DNA from: Emiliania huxleyi CCMP1516
Lineage: Eukaryota; Haptophyta; Isochrysidales; Noelaerhabdaceae
Reading direction: 5' to 3'
Length of the DNA: 30,579 bases
Assembly: GCF_000372725.1 (NCBI RefSeq)
Contig: NW_005201287.1
Span: forward strand, 582,447 to 613,025
Positions within the stretch are counted from its first letter, which is position 1. Each line of letters opens with the position of its first letter. The position numbers and the translations under genes are program-made. Of the stretch, positions 17,398 to 26,827 are shown piece after piece. A model generated the notes under the pieces. That model had not been told where the DNA came from. It saw only the letters and a list, made by a program, of their open reading frames with translations, and did not search any database.

Positions 17398-20300
17398 CTA
17401 GAGAGAGGGTTGCACGTCCATAGACCAGACGAGGTCCCGGTCGTGCCCGCAGCCGGTGCCGCGTGCGCAGTCGTTTTGCAGCTCGGCCGCGGTGCAGAGG
17501 CGTGCTCCCGCGCTGGCGCAGACGGCCTCAGCCTCGGCAAAGGATGCGGCATGGTGGCACCCGCCCATCTCCTCGCCGTTCGACTCGGAGAAGACGTTGC
17601 ATCCAGGCTCCTGGCGCCACCCTGTCGACAGCTGCGACGGGGAGCAGCACCGCACTTCGTGAACTTCGGAGCTGTCGACCCAAGCGGCCGGCTCAGCGCA
17701 ACGCCCGACCCTGCCGCACGCGACGAAGTGGAGGACGCCGGTGTCCTCGGGCGGCTGGGGTGGCGGAGGCGGAGGCGGCGGCGGCGATGGTGCAGCGGGG
17801 GGCGAAGTAGCCAGCGGCGGCGGTGCAGAGAGGGTGTCGCCCGACCAGATGAGATCGGCGTCATGGCCGCAGCCGGTGCCTAGAGTGTGAGGCGTTTGCG
17901 CCTCAGTCACATAGCTCTCTTGCGCGTGGGAGGGCACTCGGCGCGCCTCGAGTGCAGCCGTCGGCGATCTCCTCTTGGGTGCACATGCGCGCGCCCGCAG
18001 CGGCACACACAGCCTCGGCTTCGACAAAGGTGGCGTCTTCGTGGCAGCCGCCCATCTCGGGGCCGTCTGACTCGGAGAAGACGGCGCAGCCGCCCCAGCG
18101 GCGCCACGAGGGGCCGAGCTGCGTCGCGCTACAGCAGCGCACCTATAGGAGACGAGAGAGCGAGAGTTTGAAGCAGTGGGAGAGGTGGGCGGTGCACGTC
18201 TCGTCGGGGGGCGCACCTCGTGCAGCTCCGCAAGACTGACCCACCCTGCGCTCTCGGAGCAGCGATTCGGTCGGCCGCACTCGACGAATCCCAGCCCATC
18301 CTTGGGCGGCGGAGCCGGTGGCGGCGTGGGGACTGGTGGCGATGGCGGCGGGGGCGGCGGCGGTGGCGGCGACAGCGGCGAAGGTGGCGGAAGCGACGGA
18401 GGAGGCGGCGGCGATGGCGACGGCGGCGGGGCTGGCGGCGACGGCATTGGTGGCGGCGGCGACTCAGCTAGCAGATCCATCGACCAGACTAGATCGAAGT
18501 CGTGCTGGCAGCCGGTGCCGCGTGCGCAGTCGTTTTGCAGCTCGGCAGCGGTGCAGAGGCGTGCTCCCGCGCTGGCGCAGATCGTCTCGGCCTCGGCAAA
18601 AGTCTGGTCGTGGTAGCATCCGCCCATCTCAGGCCCGTCGCTCTCGGAGAAGACGTCGCAGCCAGGCTCCCGGCGCCACCCGTTTGACAGCTGCGTCGCA
18701 GCGCAGCACCGCACCTCGTGGCGCTCAGTAATGGGCCTGAATCCCTGCGTCTCGGTGCACTGCCCGGATCGGCCGCAGGCGACGAACGCACGCGCTTCCA
18801 GCGGTGGGGGGCTGGGTAGGGGCGATGGTGGCGGCAGGGCTGCCACTTGGAGTGGCGCGTTGATGAGCGTCGGGTGGGCGGCACAAAAGTAGACGATGTC
18901 TCCGTCGAAGCTGGGCGGGACGGTGAAGGAGAACTGAGAGCCGCTGCCGCTCATGCCACCGGTGGAGCCCTGTGGGTCGAAGCTCGCCGGGAGCGGGCTG
19001 GCTGCTGCCGAGCCGATGGCAAACGGGTGAATGGCGCTGATCCCGTTGGCGCGGAAGGTGTACGTGGTACCCGGGCGGAGGAGGTCGAGGGCCGGAGAGA
19101 AGACATAGAAGGGAGGGGTGAAGCTCCCGCCCGTGACGTCAACAACCGTGGTGGGCGGCGGAGGCGGCGGGGCGGGGGGGGGAGGAGGCGGGGCCCTCGG
19201 CGAAGATCCGGATGAGATGCCAGGCACAACGCCCCACACCGTTCCCCAAGGCATGATCGTGCCCGCGAGGCACTGTGGTGGGTCGGCGTCTGGTGCCCAG
19301 AGGCAGCCTCCGCCGGTGCACGCAGGCTCTGTCGTCGCGGTGGCGCATTCGAAGGTGGCCGGCGTCGGCGTCGGCGCACGGAGCGATGAGAGGCTGCCCT
19401 CGTGCCCGTTGGTGGTCGCCCAGAACCAGGCCTCGGAGAAGGCGTACAAGAAGGAGAGCTCGTTCTTGGCAAACTTTTCGACCGCCTCAAAGGCGGGGCC
19501 TCGCAGTGGCCCGTTCTCGTTGTCGCAGTCCTGATTGATCCTGCCATTTGCATTGTTCTGGCAGCACTGGCCGCGGCCGCGATCCTGGCCAGCGTTGAGA
19601 GGCGAGCCGCACATGTCCTCGATGCCATTCGGCGTGTCAAAGAGGTCGACGCTCGCGACGTCGCCACGGACCCACGCGCAGCAAGTGCCACCGCGCGAGA
19701 AGAGGTCGTTGCCGTTCCGCGTGTAGGCGAGGCAGAGGTCGGTGTCGAGCATCATCTCGGTGTGGGCAATTAGGTCCGCAGTGTCCCCAAGCCGGTCAGA
19801 GCGGATCCACTGATTTTTCTCCGCATTACCGAACAGCTCCGTGTCGGGACGCCAGCCCTTGAACAGGAGCGACTTGAAGTAGTCATTGTTGAAGATGCGG
19901 CTCTCCAGGTGGTCCGACCACCATCCAAAGTAGCCCGAGTTGCCGGGCAGAGCACGGCCCAGGGTGTGTGCGCCAGAGATGGCCGCGGTCAGATACCAGC
20001 GACGGTCGATGCCGTCGCCGCCGCCGCCGCCACCGTTGTCGTCGTCATCATCGTCGTCACCTCCACCTCCCTTGCCGCCGCCGCCCTTGCCGCCGCCGCC
20101 CTTGCCGCCGCCGCCGTCGTCATCGTCGTCGTCACCACCGCCTCCCTTTCCGCCGCCTCCCTTGCCGCCGCCACCCTTGCCCTGCAGCCGCCGCCCGTTG
20201 CCGTCGCCACCAAATTGGAAGGGGGGCGTCTCGTCGCCGGCATACTCACCAGAAATAGGAGCGCTCACGCACGAGTCGTTGTCGCAGCTCGAGGATCGGA

Positions 20301-21205
20301 CCGCTCCCACCGTGCTCGCGGCGTGACGGCTGTAGATGTGGTCGGAGAAGACATCGCTCAGGCCGGGGCAGCCGTCCTCTGGGTTGGGCATCAGACCGGC
20401 GAGGTTCTCCGGGCAGCTGGTCTTGGTGGTGCGACCCCAGGTGAAGGCGGCCTTGAACATCTCGCGCGTCTGCGCCGGGTCGGTCGCCACCTCCGCCATG
20501 AGCGCCTCGGCGGCGAGCACCACAAAATCGGCCAGCGAGATGACCGCACACACCTGTGAGAACGCATTGGCGAGCGACACGTCGTCTCCGGCGAGACATG
20601 CGCCAAGGCCGCGGTTGTCAGTGTCGGCAAAGGCGACACAGCCATCAGAGCCTCCAAACGAGGCCTCGTTGGGGGGAAGTCGGAAGTCCATAAAGTCATG
20701 ACCGGCGAAGCGGACGATGCAGCCGACAAAGTCGGAGCGGGGGCAGATCTGAGCGTTGCAGGTGGCGGGAAGCCTGCGAACGGGGAGGAGCTATGAGTGC
20801 GTAGTCGTATGTGAAGGGAGTGTGGTGTGCGAGTGCGGGGCTACACTAGGAGACATGGGCGCGCCGGTTCATCTCAGCGACAACGATGGAGGAAATGCGG
20901 TCGTACTCGGACTCGGAGAAGCTAGAGGTGGTAAGGACTGGCGCGGTTGCGCATGGCATCACGTCGTACGGGTAGACGGTTCCCTCCTCATACACGCCCG
21001 GGATGGGACCGCCGGGAATGGGGTTGCCTGCCAGCCAAGCCGTCGTGATCTGGCCGATGTTTTGCTGGAGCCGACGGCCATTCGGCCCAGCCTTGCCAGG
21101 GCACTCGACGCCCTTGCCTGCCGTCCGTCCGCTGAATGGGCATGCGCCAAAGGTGCCACGACTGGCCGCAAGAGCGAGAGCGAGGGTAACGCGCGTGGAG
21201 GACAT
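17398..21205 (-). CDS. Secreted haem peroxidase-cupredoxin protein with three Cys-rich repeats
   Basis: Minus-strand exons 21205-20865, 20773-18217, 18142-17947 and 17879-17398 total 3576 nt (1191 aa). Introns 1 and 3 are GC-AG, intron 2 GT-AG. A hydrophobic secretion-like N-terminus (SSTRVTLALALAASRG) leads to a plant-type peroxidase: distal IVRFAGHDFMDFR (R135, H139), SLADFVVLAAEAL, proximal ISGAHTLGRA (H383) and a later MLDTDLCLAY. A Gly/Lys/Asp run (about 305-370) sits just before the proximal motif. A Pro linker then leads to a cupredoxin-like domain (about 656-757) with AIHPFAIG and YFCAAHPTL: likely copper ligands H696, C744, H747, with Leu in the axial place. Three ~100-residue Cys-rich repeats follow, each with VRCC, VFSES, EMGGC, a GAR(L/M)CT segment and TGC/TGCQHD, separated by extensin-like Ser-Pro linkers. 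Probably a wall or surface oxidase. Confidence 0.8.
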
Positions 21206-21842
21206 CTCTCGGTTCGCTCGATGTGGGTGCGTGCCGGCTGCCGTACAAGCTGCGTCTGAAGCTGCTTCAGAATGAAGCGGACGACGCAAGTTACAAGGTT
21301 TGATCGACAGAAGACGTTACGACGCTGGAAGATGCTAATGGGAAAAGCGAGCGCGGGGTGGGGGTGGGGTGGGGGGGGGGGGGCTCTGGTTAAGACCCCT
21401 CTCTGTGCATAGTTCGTAAAAAGATAACAGTGGTCCCAGTGCGCTGTGCGGCCCCGAAGGCCGATGCGCAAGAGCGGCGGTGTGGCCCATATGTATTATG
21501 TTTGTTCTTTTGAGCTCGAAACAGCCAAATAGGTGTCACATCGTGCATCGTGCATCGTGCATCGTGAGCATATGTGTCATGCACATGCATGTGCGCACAT
21601 ACTGACGTACCGGCTCATCTGGCTAGTCTGGCCGAGAAGAGTAGACACCCGCACCCCGCCTCGTCCCTCGATGTCTGGGCAGACACGCTCCAGCGCAACT
21701 CGATCGTACAAAGCGGTGGATGCAGATCCACATCAGAGACGCCCCACCAGGCAAGAAGACCGCGCAAGAGCCCCACGGGGAGCACAGACCGCAGCCATAT
21801 GTGGACGTGGAAGGCACGCGCGTGTCGCGAATGCGTGCTCAC
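21206..21842. promoter_or_regulatory. Upstream region of the peroxidase gene
   Basis: The 637 bases between the peroxidase start and the next minus-strand gene's stop hold a G run (21371-21383), four tandem CATCGTG 7-mers (about 21539-21566) and the palindrome GCACATGCATGTGC (21581-21594). The palindrome could be a dimeric factor site. No TATA box is convincing. Confidence 0.3.
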
Positions 21843-24055
21843 TCACTCATCATGCATCTTGAGCGCCCCGCGGAACTGGCGCGCCCAGCTCAGCTGCCGC
21901 CGCAGCATCGTCAAACCACCCTCCGCCCCGCTGCGGCCGGCCTCCCCAGGGCGGCTCCCTTGCTGCCCTCCGGCCCGCTGCCGCTCTGGCGGTGAGGCTT
22001 CCGGCGGGCCGCGCGAGCCGCCGCGCAGGAGGCGGCAGAGCTGTGCGGCGAGGCCTTCGGGGCCGGAGCCGTCGGCCGTGAGAGTCGACTGCAGCGCCTG
22101 CGGAGAGGACGGAATGGGGTGTGGGGAGGGGAGGCACGAGGAGGGCGGCGGGGCGCTCTGCACGGTGTGTGGCAAGCGGCGTGTGGGAGGAGAGGGAGGG
22201 AGAGGTAGGGGGAGGGGGCGGCGGCCGCCTGCAGCGAGAGGAGGTACGCGTCGAGCAGCGACTGGAAGAGCCCCTCCGCCCTCCTCCACTGCAGCAGCAG
22301 CGACGCGAGCTCCGCCTAAGGGGGTTGGTGTGGCGAGCCCGACGGGTGAGGTCGCGAGCGGACGCACCAGCCCGCGCCACGGCTCTCGCCCCGCCTCCGA
22401 GTACTCGAGGTTGCGCAGCGACTTCCACGCGCTGCGCAGCGCGAAGCGGCCGAAAGAGGCGCCGTGCGCCGCCGCGACGGCGACGGCGACGGCGCGGCCG
22501 GCGAGCGGCCGCTCGTCGAAGAGGAGCGGCGAGCCGTCTTGCTGGTAGTGCGGCACGAACCACGAGGCGGCGGCGGCGAGAATCATCAGCTGCGCGAACA
22601 TGCGAGCGGCGGCGAACTCGGCCCAGAAGCCCTTGTAGAAGGCGGCGGAGGAGGCGAAGTTCGGGTTGAGGAAGCCGGAGTAGAAGAAGAAGAGGAAGTA
22701 GTTGAGGCAGCCGGCGATGCAGCCGATGTGCAGCAGCCGGACAGCGGCCAGGGCGGACCACGCGAGCGCCTGAGAGAGAGGCGAGAGGTAGCCGAGAGGC
22801 AGCCGAGAGGCAGCCGAGGCGGACCAGGCGCGCGCCCACGGCGAGCAAGCTCGGATGGCTGGGGCGAAGGAGTGCGCGTCCCAGAGCAGCACGATCAACT
22901 CGAGTGCGGGGAGCACCTGTGGCGTGGCGGGAAGGGAGGTGGAGGCGAGGGAGGCGGCGCTGTCGTGGCTGGCGCGGCTGCGCGGAGTCGCCGACAGCAT
23001 CAAGAATGCGAGCACCATGTGGATCATCCCGGCGACGGCAGTCCGGGTGAGTAGCTCGCGCCGCTCGTCGGAGAGCGCCTTGGGCGGTGAGGGCGGCGGC
23101 GGTGAGGGCGGCGGCGGTGAGGGCGGCGGCGGTGAGGGCTGCGGCGGTGAGGGCGGCGGCGGTGAGGGCGGCGGCGGTGAGGGCGGCGGCGGTGAGGGCG
23201 GCGGCGGTGAGGGCGGCGGCGGTGAGGGCGGCGGCGGTGAGGGAGTCGCGTCGCCTTCAGCTGCGCGTCGTCGATCCACGCGCCGATCCACGGCACTGTG
23301 TCGCGCAGGTGGCGGCTGCCCCGCTGCAGCTTTGCTGAGCGCGGGCTCGCTGCCAGCTCGTCCCGGAGCTGAGACACGTCGTAGTCGGGCCCTCCGGACG
23401 GCGCAAACGAGAAGCCGACGACGCTGCAGATCGAAAAGGTGCGGAGGGCGTGCACCGTGCCGAGGAGCAGGGCGAAGCCGCCGCTCGCAGGCGCTGACAG
23501 CTGCCCGAGCCGTGTGCCGGTGGCGGCGAGGCCTCCCGTCACCATCAGAGCGCGAAAAACCATGCCGTGCGCAGAGGCGGAGTCCTCGACCATCTCGGAG
23601 ACGGTGGCTGGATAGCATCGAAAGGCGTCCAGCATCACAGACGCCATCTCGGCCTCGCTCGCCTCGGCCGTGTTCACCTCGAAGAAGCGGGTGTTTCGGA
23701 GCCGCTTTCGAAAGCCAGGGCTGAGCTTGTACATCTGCCGAGTGAGCATGATCGCGCTGAAGCAGAGCCAGCTGCCGCCGTAGAGAGGGACCCAGGCCCA
23801 GTCCGCTTCCGAGGTCTCCAGCATCGGGTCAGAGGGAGGACGTGAGGTCGTCGAGGGCGGCGACGAGGCTGCTGTGCGCCTTGACGCAGGGCCACCGACG
23901 TGGGCCGCTGGGGGCAGCTCCGCGGCGAGGCGCGCGAGTTTTTTCTTGTTGCAGAGTTGTCCCGTTTTGCCAATAACATAATCCTCATTTGCCAACAACA
24001 TACGTAAATGTTCGCAGAAAAACAAACACAACAGCGGAACCAAGAAGAAGGACAA
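21843..24055 (-). CDS. Multipass membrane protein, family not recognised
   Basis: Minus-strand exons 24055-23255, 23078-22836, 22769-22368, 22315-22229 and 22097-21843 total 1788 nt (595 aa) with all junctions in phase. Three or four donors are GC (GCGACG, GCGCGC, GCGGCC). About 7-8 hydrophobic helices are visible, including YGGSWLCFSAIMLT, MVFRALMVTGGLAA, VAGMIHMVLAFLML, LPALELIVLLWDA, RLLHIGCIAGCLNYFLFFFY and FAQLMILAAAASWF. Loops carry charged stretches such as LKALSDERRELL and SEADWAWVPLY. The tail is helical and polar (LLLQWRRAEGLFQSLLDAY, LRRQLSWARQF). The Met at 24055 begins a signal-like MSFFLVPLLCLFF; the internal Met at 23824 (MLETSEADW) is an alternative start. The first intron is a 12-bp minisatellite. 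I do not know the family; a transporter or channel-like role would be a guess. Confidence 0.6.
23086..23241 (-). repeat. Intronic 15-bp-class minisatellite (GGTGAGGGCGGCGGC)
   Basis: About ten near-identical GGTGAGGGCGGCGGC units (plus-strand reading) fill the first intron (23079-23254) of the membrane-protein gene. Read through, they would give Arg-Pro-His-Arg or Ser-Pro-Pro repeats, but splicing GCGACG...CCCAAG joins QLK to ALSDERRE in frame. Confidence 0.85.
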
Positions 24056-24142
24056 TTCACCGACACGATCGCCGGCTCCGCTCGGTTACCGCCGGGGCGG
24101 GCGCCTGGCAGCATTGCTGCAGCTTTTTTAACAGCGTTCTAG
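24056..24142. promoter_or_regulatory. Short divergent spacer
   Basis: Only 87 bases separate the minus-strand membrane gene from the small plus-strand ORF. It includes a T-rich patch (AGCTTTTTTAACAG) immediately upstream of that ORF. Shared regulation is possible but there is no recognised motif. Confidence 0.25.
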
Positions 24143-24367
24143 ATGTCGCACGACTACACCGCGTACGGTGGAGTCAAGGAGCCGCTGTGACAGCGTGAGC
24201 AGCCGCACTCCTGGCGCGAGTTTTGGAGGCGCTCGCATCCCGACTTTGGCGGGACGCGAAGCGCCTCAGAGTTCTGCTGCGCGGAGATTCGGTGATATAA
24301 CCAGTACATTGCGCCGATCGTGCTCACCAACGCGCTCATCGTTGTCGCACTGATCGTACTTCTCTAG
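24143..24367 (+). CDS. Small ORF with two in-frame TGA codons, C-terminal membrane helix
   Basis: One frame runs from ATG 24143 (MSHDYTAYGGVKEPL) to TAG 24365-24367, interrupted by TGA at 24188-24190 and 24293-24295. Third positions stay G/C-rich on both sides of the first TGA (HSWREFWRRSHPDFGG, SEFCCAEIR). After the second TGA comes YNQYIAPIVLTNALIVVALI, a strong membrane helix. Options: a 74-residue tail-anchored selenoprotein, a decayed gene, or exons whose introns hide the stops. For the last option GTGATA...TTCTCTAG (24292-24367) could itself be a 76-nt intron, making the helix an artefact. TGA ends other genes here, so general reassignment is excluded. The reverse strand also has a 62-codon ORF. 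Confidence 0.3.
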
Positions 24368-24386
24368 CTTGGACCGCCTCCCGTTC

Positions 24387-24450
24387 GCCGCTATGACGCT
24401 CTGCTTCCTAAAGCACCATGGTTCTGTGGCGCGAATCACTGCAGAGCGGC
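24387..24450 (+). promoter_or_regulatory. SECIS-like hairpin candidate
   Basis: Starting 20 bases after the small ORF's TAG: GCCGCT (24387-24392), ATGA (24393-24396), an imperfect stem, an apical loop beginning TAAAG (AAA at 24410-24412), the returning strand ending TGTGGCG, a GA at 24433-24434, and AGCGGC (24445-24450) complementary to the first block. ATGA, apical AA and 3' GA are the SECIS hallmarks with near-normal spacing. The stem has four mismatches and several wobbles, and the lower internal loop is lopsided, so this is tentative. Confidence 0.25.
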
Positions 24451-24685
24451 TTCATCGGGCGGCGTGCCATCCGTTGTATTATCCTCGGGCTTCTGCTCGG
24501 TGCTCGCCGTGTCCCATGCATATGTGTATCTCTCCCTCGTGCGTCGCCGCGTCGTGGGGCGTGTGGGGGCGCGGCTTTTTCACTGTTAACGTGGATGAGT
24601 CTGTGATGGGGAGGGAGATGTAACCCCCTCTCTAGCCTTAGATATCCTCTTTTCTCTCTCGACAAGCCGTGCAATCCCAGCATAC
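24451..24685. other. Convergent 3' spacer
   Basis: It separates the small plus-strand ORF from the minus-strand CIA30 gene end. No gene is supported; several short frames lack coding bias. Confidence 0.3.
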
Positions 24686-25387
24686 TCATCTCTTGATCTC
24701 CACGCCATGCACCGTCAGCTCAAACGGCCCGTCTCCAAACTCTTTGTTCGGCTTCCCGTCTGCGGTGTAGAGCGAGAGCGAGAAGCCAACGCCCGTTACC
24801 GCCGCAGGGCTGAGCGGCGGCGCCTTCACAACGCGGCCCTGGCGCGTCGGCACGAAGGAGCGGAGCGGCAGCCGGAACGTCTGCCTGCCGCCGCGCGTCA
24901 CAAAGTCGGCACCCCAGACCGGCAACGACATCGCCCAGCTGTCGGCGACGTGGAGGGTCACCTTGTAACGCCGGCCGTCCCCGGTGGCCGCCACCTCGAC
25001 CGTGGCGCATTCTGCGGGCAGCCCGAGCGGCGCCTCATCGTCGGAGCCTGCTGACCGCGCGCCGAGCGTGCGAAAAGAAGCAAACCCGCCTCCGTTTGTG
25101 TTGATCACACCGGAGAAGGTGACGTCGCCGCCCTTCGCGGTAACAGAGCTGGTGGATCGACCACCCATCACCTCGTCGTTGATCTTGAAAAACTCGAGGC
25201 GGCGAACGGGCGCCGAGCCCGCGGGGAGGCTGAGAAAGGTCCGCGGCGCCAGGCAGCGATCCGCCTTTGTTTTCTCACGGTACGCGCGGATGCTGTGGAT
25301 GAAGACGCCTGTTCGTGCCGCGACGAACACGGCAAGCAGGGCGAGCGCCGCTTTAAGCGGAGCGGCGGCGACCCACTGCGTGAGCAT
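24686..25387 (-). CDS. CIA30-domain protein (complex I intermediate-associated family)
   Basis: A single minus-strand exon of 233 aa. An N-terminal hydrophobic helix (LKAALALLAVFVAARTG) is followed by a CIA30 domain from about residue 60: FFKINDEVMGGRSTSS, FSGVINTNGGGFASFRT, DFVTRGGRQTFRLPL, FVPTRQGRVV, VTGVGFSLSLYT and a closing FELTVHGVEI. These blocks, in this order, match the CIA30/NDUFAF1 family. In mitochondria the founding member helps assemble respiratory complex I; plant and algal members also occur in plastids. The N-terminal anchor could direct it to an organelle or membrane. Start ATG 25387 gives the helix directly. It is divergently placed from the EamA transporter with about 160 bases between starts. 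Confidence 0.85.
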   Translation of the reverse strand: MLTQWVAAAPLKAALALLAVFVAARTGVFIHSIRAYREKTKADRCLAPRTFLSLPAGSAPVRRLEFFKINDEVMGGRSTSSVTAKGGDVTFSGVINTNGGGFASFRTLGARSAGSDDEAPLGLPAECATVEVAATGDGRRYKVTLHVADSWAMSLPVWGADFVTRGGRQTFRLPLRSFVPTRQGRVVKAPPLSPAAVTGVGFSLSLYTADGKPNKEFGDGPFELTVHGVEIKR

Positions 25388-25549
25388 CTACGTGCGGTCG
25401 ACTGCGGATGCTTGCGTGCAGCCCACCGCTTTCTTTAGTCACTTTAGGCTTAGACTAAGAATTTTTCAAAAAAGAAAGAAAGAAGGGTGTCGAAGTCGTA
25501 CTCCCCGTGCACACATCGAATTGTGGCGGCTTCCCGAGCACTTCCGCCA
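25388..25549. promoter_or_regulatory. Divergent promoter region
   Basis: The interval between the CIA30 start (minus) and the transporter start (plus) is only 162 bases. It contains an AT-rich segment (AATTTTTCAAAAAAGAAAG, about 25461-25479), the likely nucleosome-poor core. Shared control of both genes is an inference from spacing. Confidence 0.4.
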
Positions 25550-26827
25550 ATGGCGCTCGCCCTCATTGTGCGATTGTGCCCGATCGTCGGTCCTCTCGTG
25601 CTCGTGCCTGCCTCGCCAGCACTCGCACTGTCGCTATCGCCCCATCCAGTCTCTGCAGTCGGCCTGCCTCGCGCTGCGCCCACCATGCTAGCCCAGCGCA
25701 CGATCGAGCCGCTCAAGACTGAACATCGGCAGACACTGACCCGCAAGACTGAGGACCGGGCCGACCACGTCCTGAGCGGTTCGGTCCACCTTGCCAACCG
25801 GCAGACCGAGCCGGAGGAGGAGAAGGGCTGGGAGTGGGCGGCTCCCCGCCTCGCGCTGCTTGCGATGGCCGGAAGCTGTGGAACCAACTTCCCGCTCATC
25901 CACATCGTCGAGGAGTCCATCTCTCCGTCTCAGGCCACCTTCCTGCGCTTCACCTGCGCGACTCTGCCCTTCCTCCCGCTGCTCGCTCAGCGCCTGTCCG
26001 CACTCGAGTGGGACTTGCGTGCAGACAAGACGATGCTGCCAGGGCTGGAGATTGGCGCCTGGTGCGCGCTCGGCTACGTCACGCAGGCCATCGGCCTCGC
26101 CCAGACGGCACCGGCCAAGGGCGCCTTCATCTGCGCGCTCTTCATGGTGATCACGCCGCTCATCAACGGGCTGGCGGGCCGGCGCGTCGAGCTGCAGGCC
26201 TACCTCGCGGTCGCCATCGCCCTGGCCGGCACGGCGGTGCTCGAGGGGCTCGTGCCGGGCGTGGGCGAGGCGTCGGCGGGCGGGCTCAGCGCCTTCAACG
26301 CCGGGGACGCGTGGTGCTTCGGCACGGCCGTCGGGTTCGGCGCCATGTTTGCGCGCATGGAGATGCACATGGAGCGGCTCGACGACGCGGACCTCGCGCT
26401 GCCGCTCACCGCGTGGCAGCTGGTCGCGATGCTGGTCGCGACGGCGGCGTGGCACGCGGCCGACGGCGGCTTGGCCGGGGGGGCGGAGCAGTGGCTGCAG
26501 CAGGTGCAGGCGGCGAGCGGCGCGCAGCCGCTGCTCCTCTCGGCGCTGCTTTGGATGGGGCTCGTCACGGGCGCCGGCGTGCTGTGGGGCGAGACGATCG
26601 CGCTCAAGAAGGTCCCGTCGACAGAGGCGGGCGTCATCTTCGCCACCGAGCCGCTCTGGGCGGCGGGCTTCGCCGCGCTGCTGCTGCACGACGCGATCGC
26701 GCCAAACGAGCTGCTCGGCGGCGCCGCCATCGTCCTCGCCTGCCTCTGCCTCCAGCTCCCCGAGGCGACCCTCCTTGCGCTCGGCGGCGGCGGCGAGAAG
26801 GACGCCGAAGCGGGTGGCGCGAGCTAG
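25550..26827 (+). CDS. EamA-family (drug/metabolite) transporter
   Basis: A single exon of 425 aa. The ATG at 25550 begins MALALIVRLCPIVGPLVLVP, a signal- or organelle-targeting segment ending around ALALSLSPH; the earlier in-frame ATG (25487) adds 21 polar residues that would mask it. After a charged spacer, two EamA halves follow. The first has PRLALLAMAGSCGTNFPLIH, QATFLRFTCATLPFLPLL, CALGYVTQAIGLAQT, AFICALFMVITPLINGL and YLAVAIALAGTAVL. The second has FGTAVGFGAMFARM, WQLVAMLVATAAW, LSALLWMGLVTGAGVLW, KVPSTEAGVIFATEPLWAAG and LLGGAAIVLACLCLQLP. About ten helices and the conserved acidic-Pro near helix 9 (ATEPLWA) match the family, which exports or exchanges small metabolites. The substrate cannot be read from sequence; plastid-envelope location is an inference. 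Confidence 0.85.
   Translation: MALALIVRLCPIVGPLVLVPASPALALSLSPHPVSAVGLPRAAPTMLAQRTIEPLKTEHRQTLTRKTEDRADHVLSGSVHLANRQTEPEEEKGWEWAAPRLALLAMAGSCGTNFPLIHIVEESISPSQATFLRFTCATLPFLPLLAQRLSALEWDLRADKTMLPGLEIGAWCALGYVTQAIGLAQTAPAKGAFICALFMVITPLINGLAGRRVELQAYLAVAIALAGTAVLEGLVPGVGEASAGGLSAFNAGDAWCFGTAVGFGAMFARMEMHMERLDDADLALPLTAWQLVAMLVATAAWHAADGGLAGGAEQWLQQVQAASGAQPLLLSALLWMGLVTGAGVLWGETIALKKVPSTEAGVIFATEPLWAAGFAALLLHDAIAPNELLGGAAIVLACLCLQLPEATLLALGGGGEKDAEAGGAS

Noticed and set aside
19118..20559. Plus-strand ORFs over the peroxidase gene
   Set aside because: They are antisense shadows; the minus strand has the peroxidase and copper motifs.
23024..23254. Arg-Pro-His-Arg repeat protein on the minus strand
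   Set aside because: It is the translated 12/15-base minisatellite; splicing it out restores phase between flanking exons.
24154..24339. 61-codon minus-strand ORF opposite the two-TGA frame
   Set aside because: It has weaker third-position bias and no helix or domain, though it cannot be wholly excluded.
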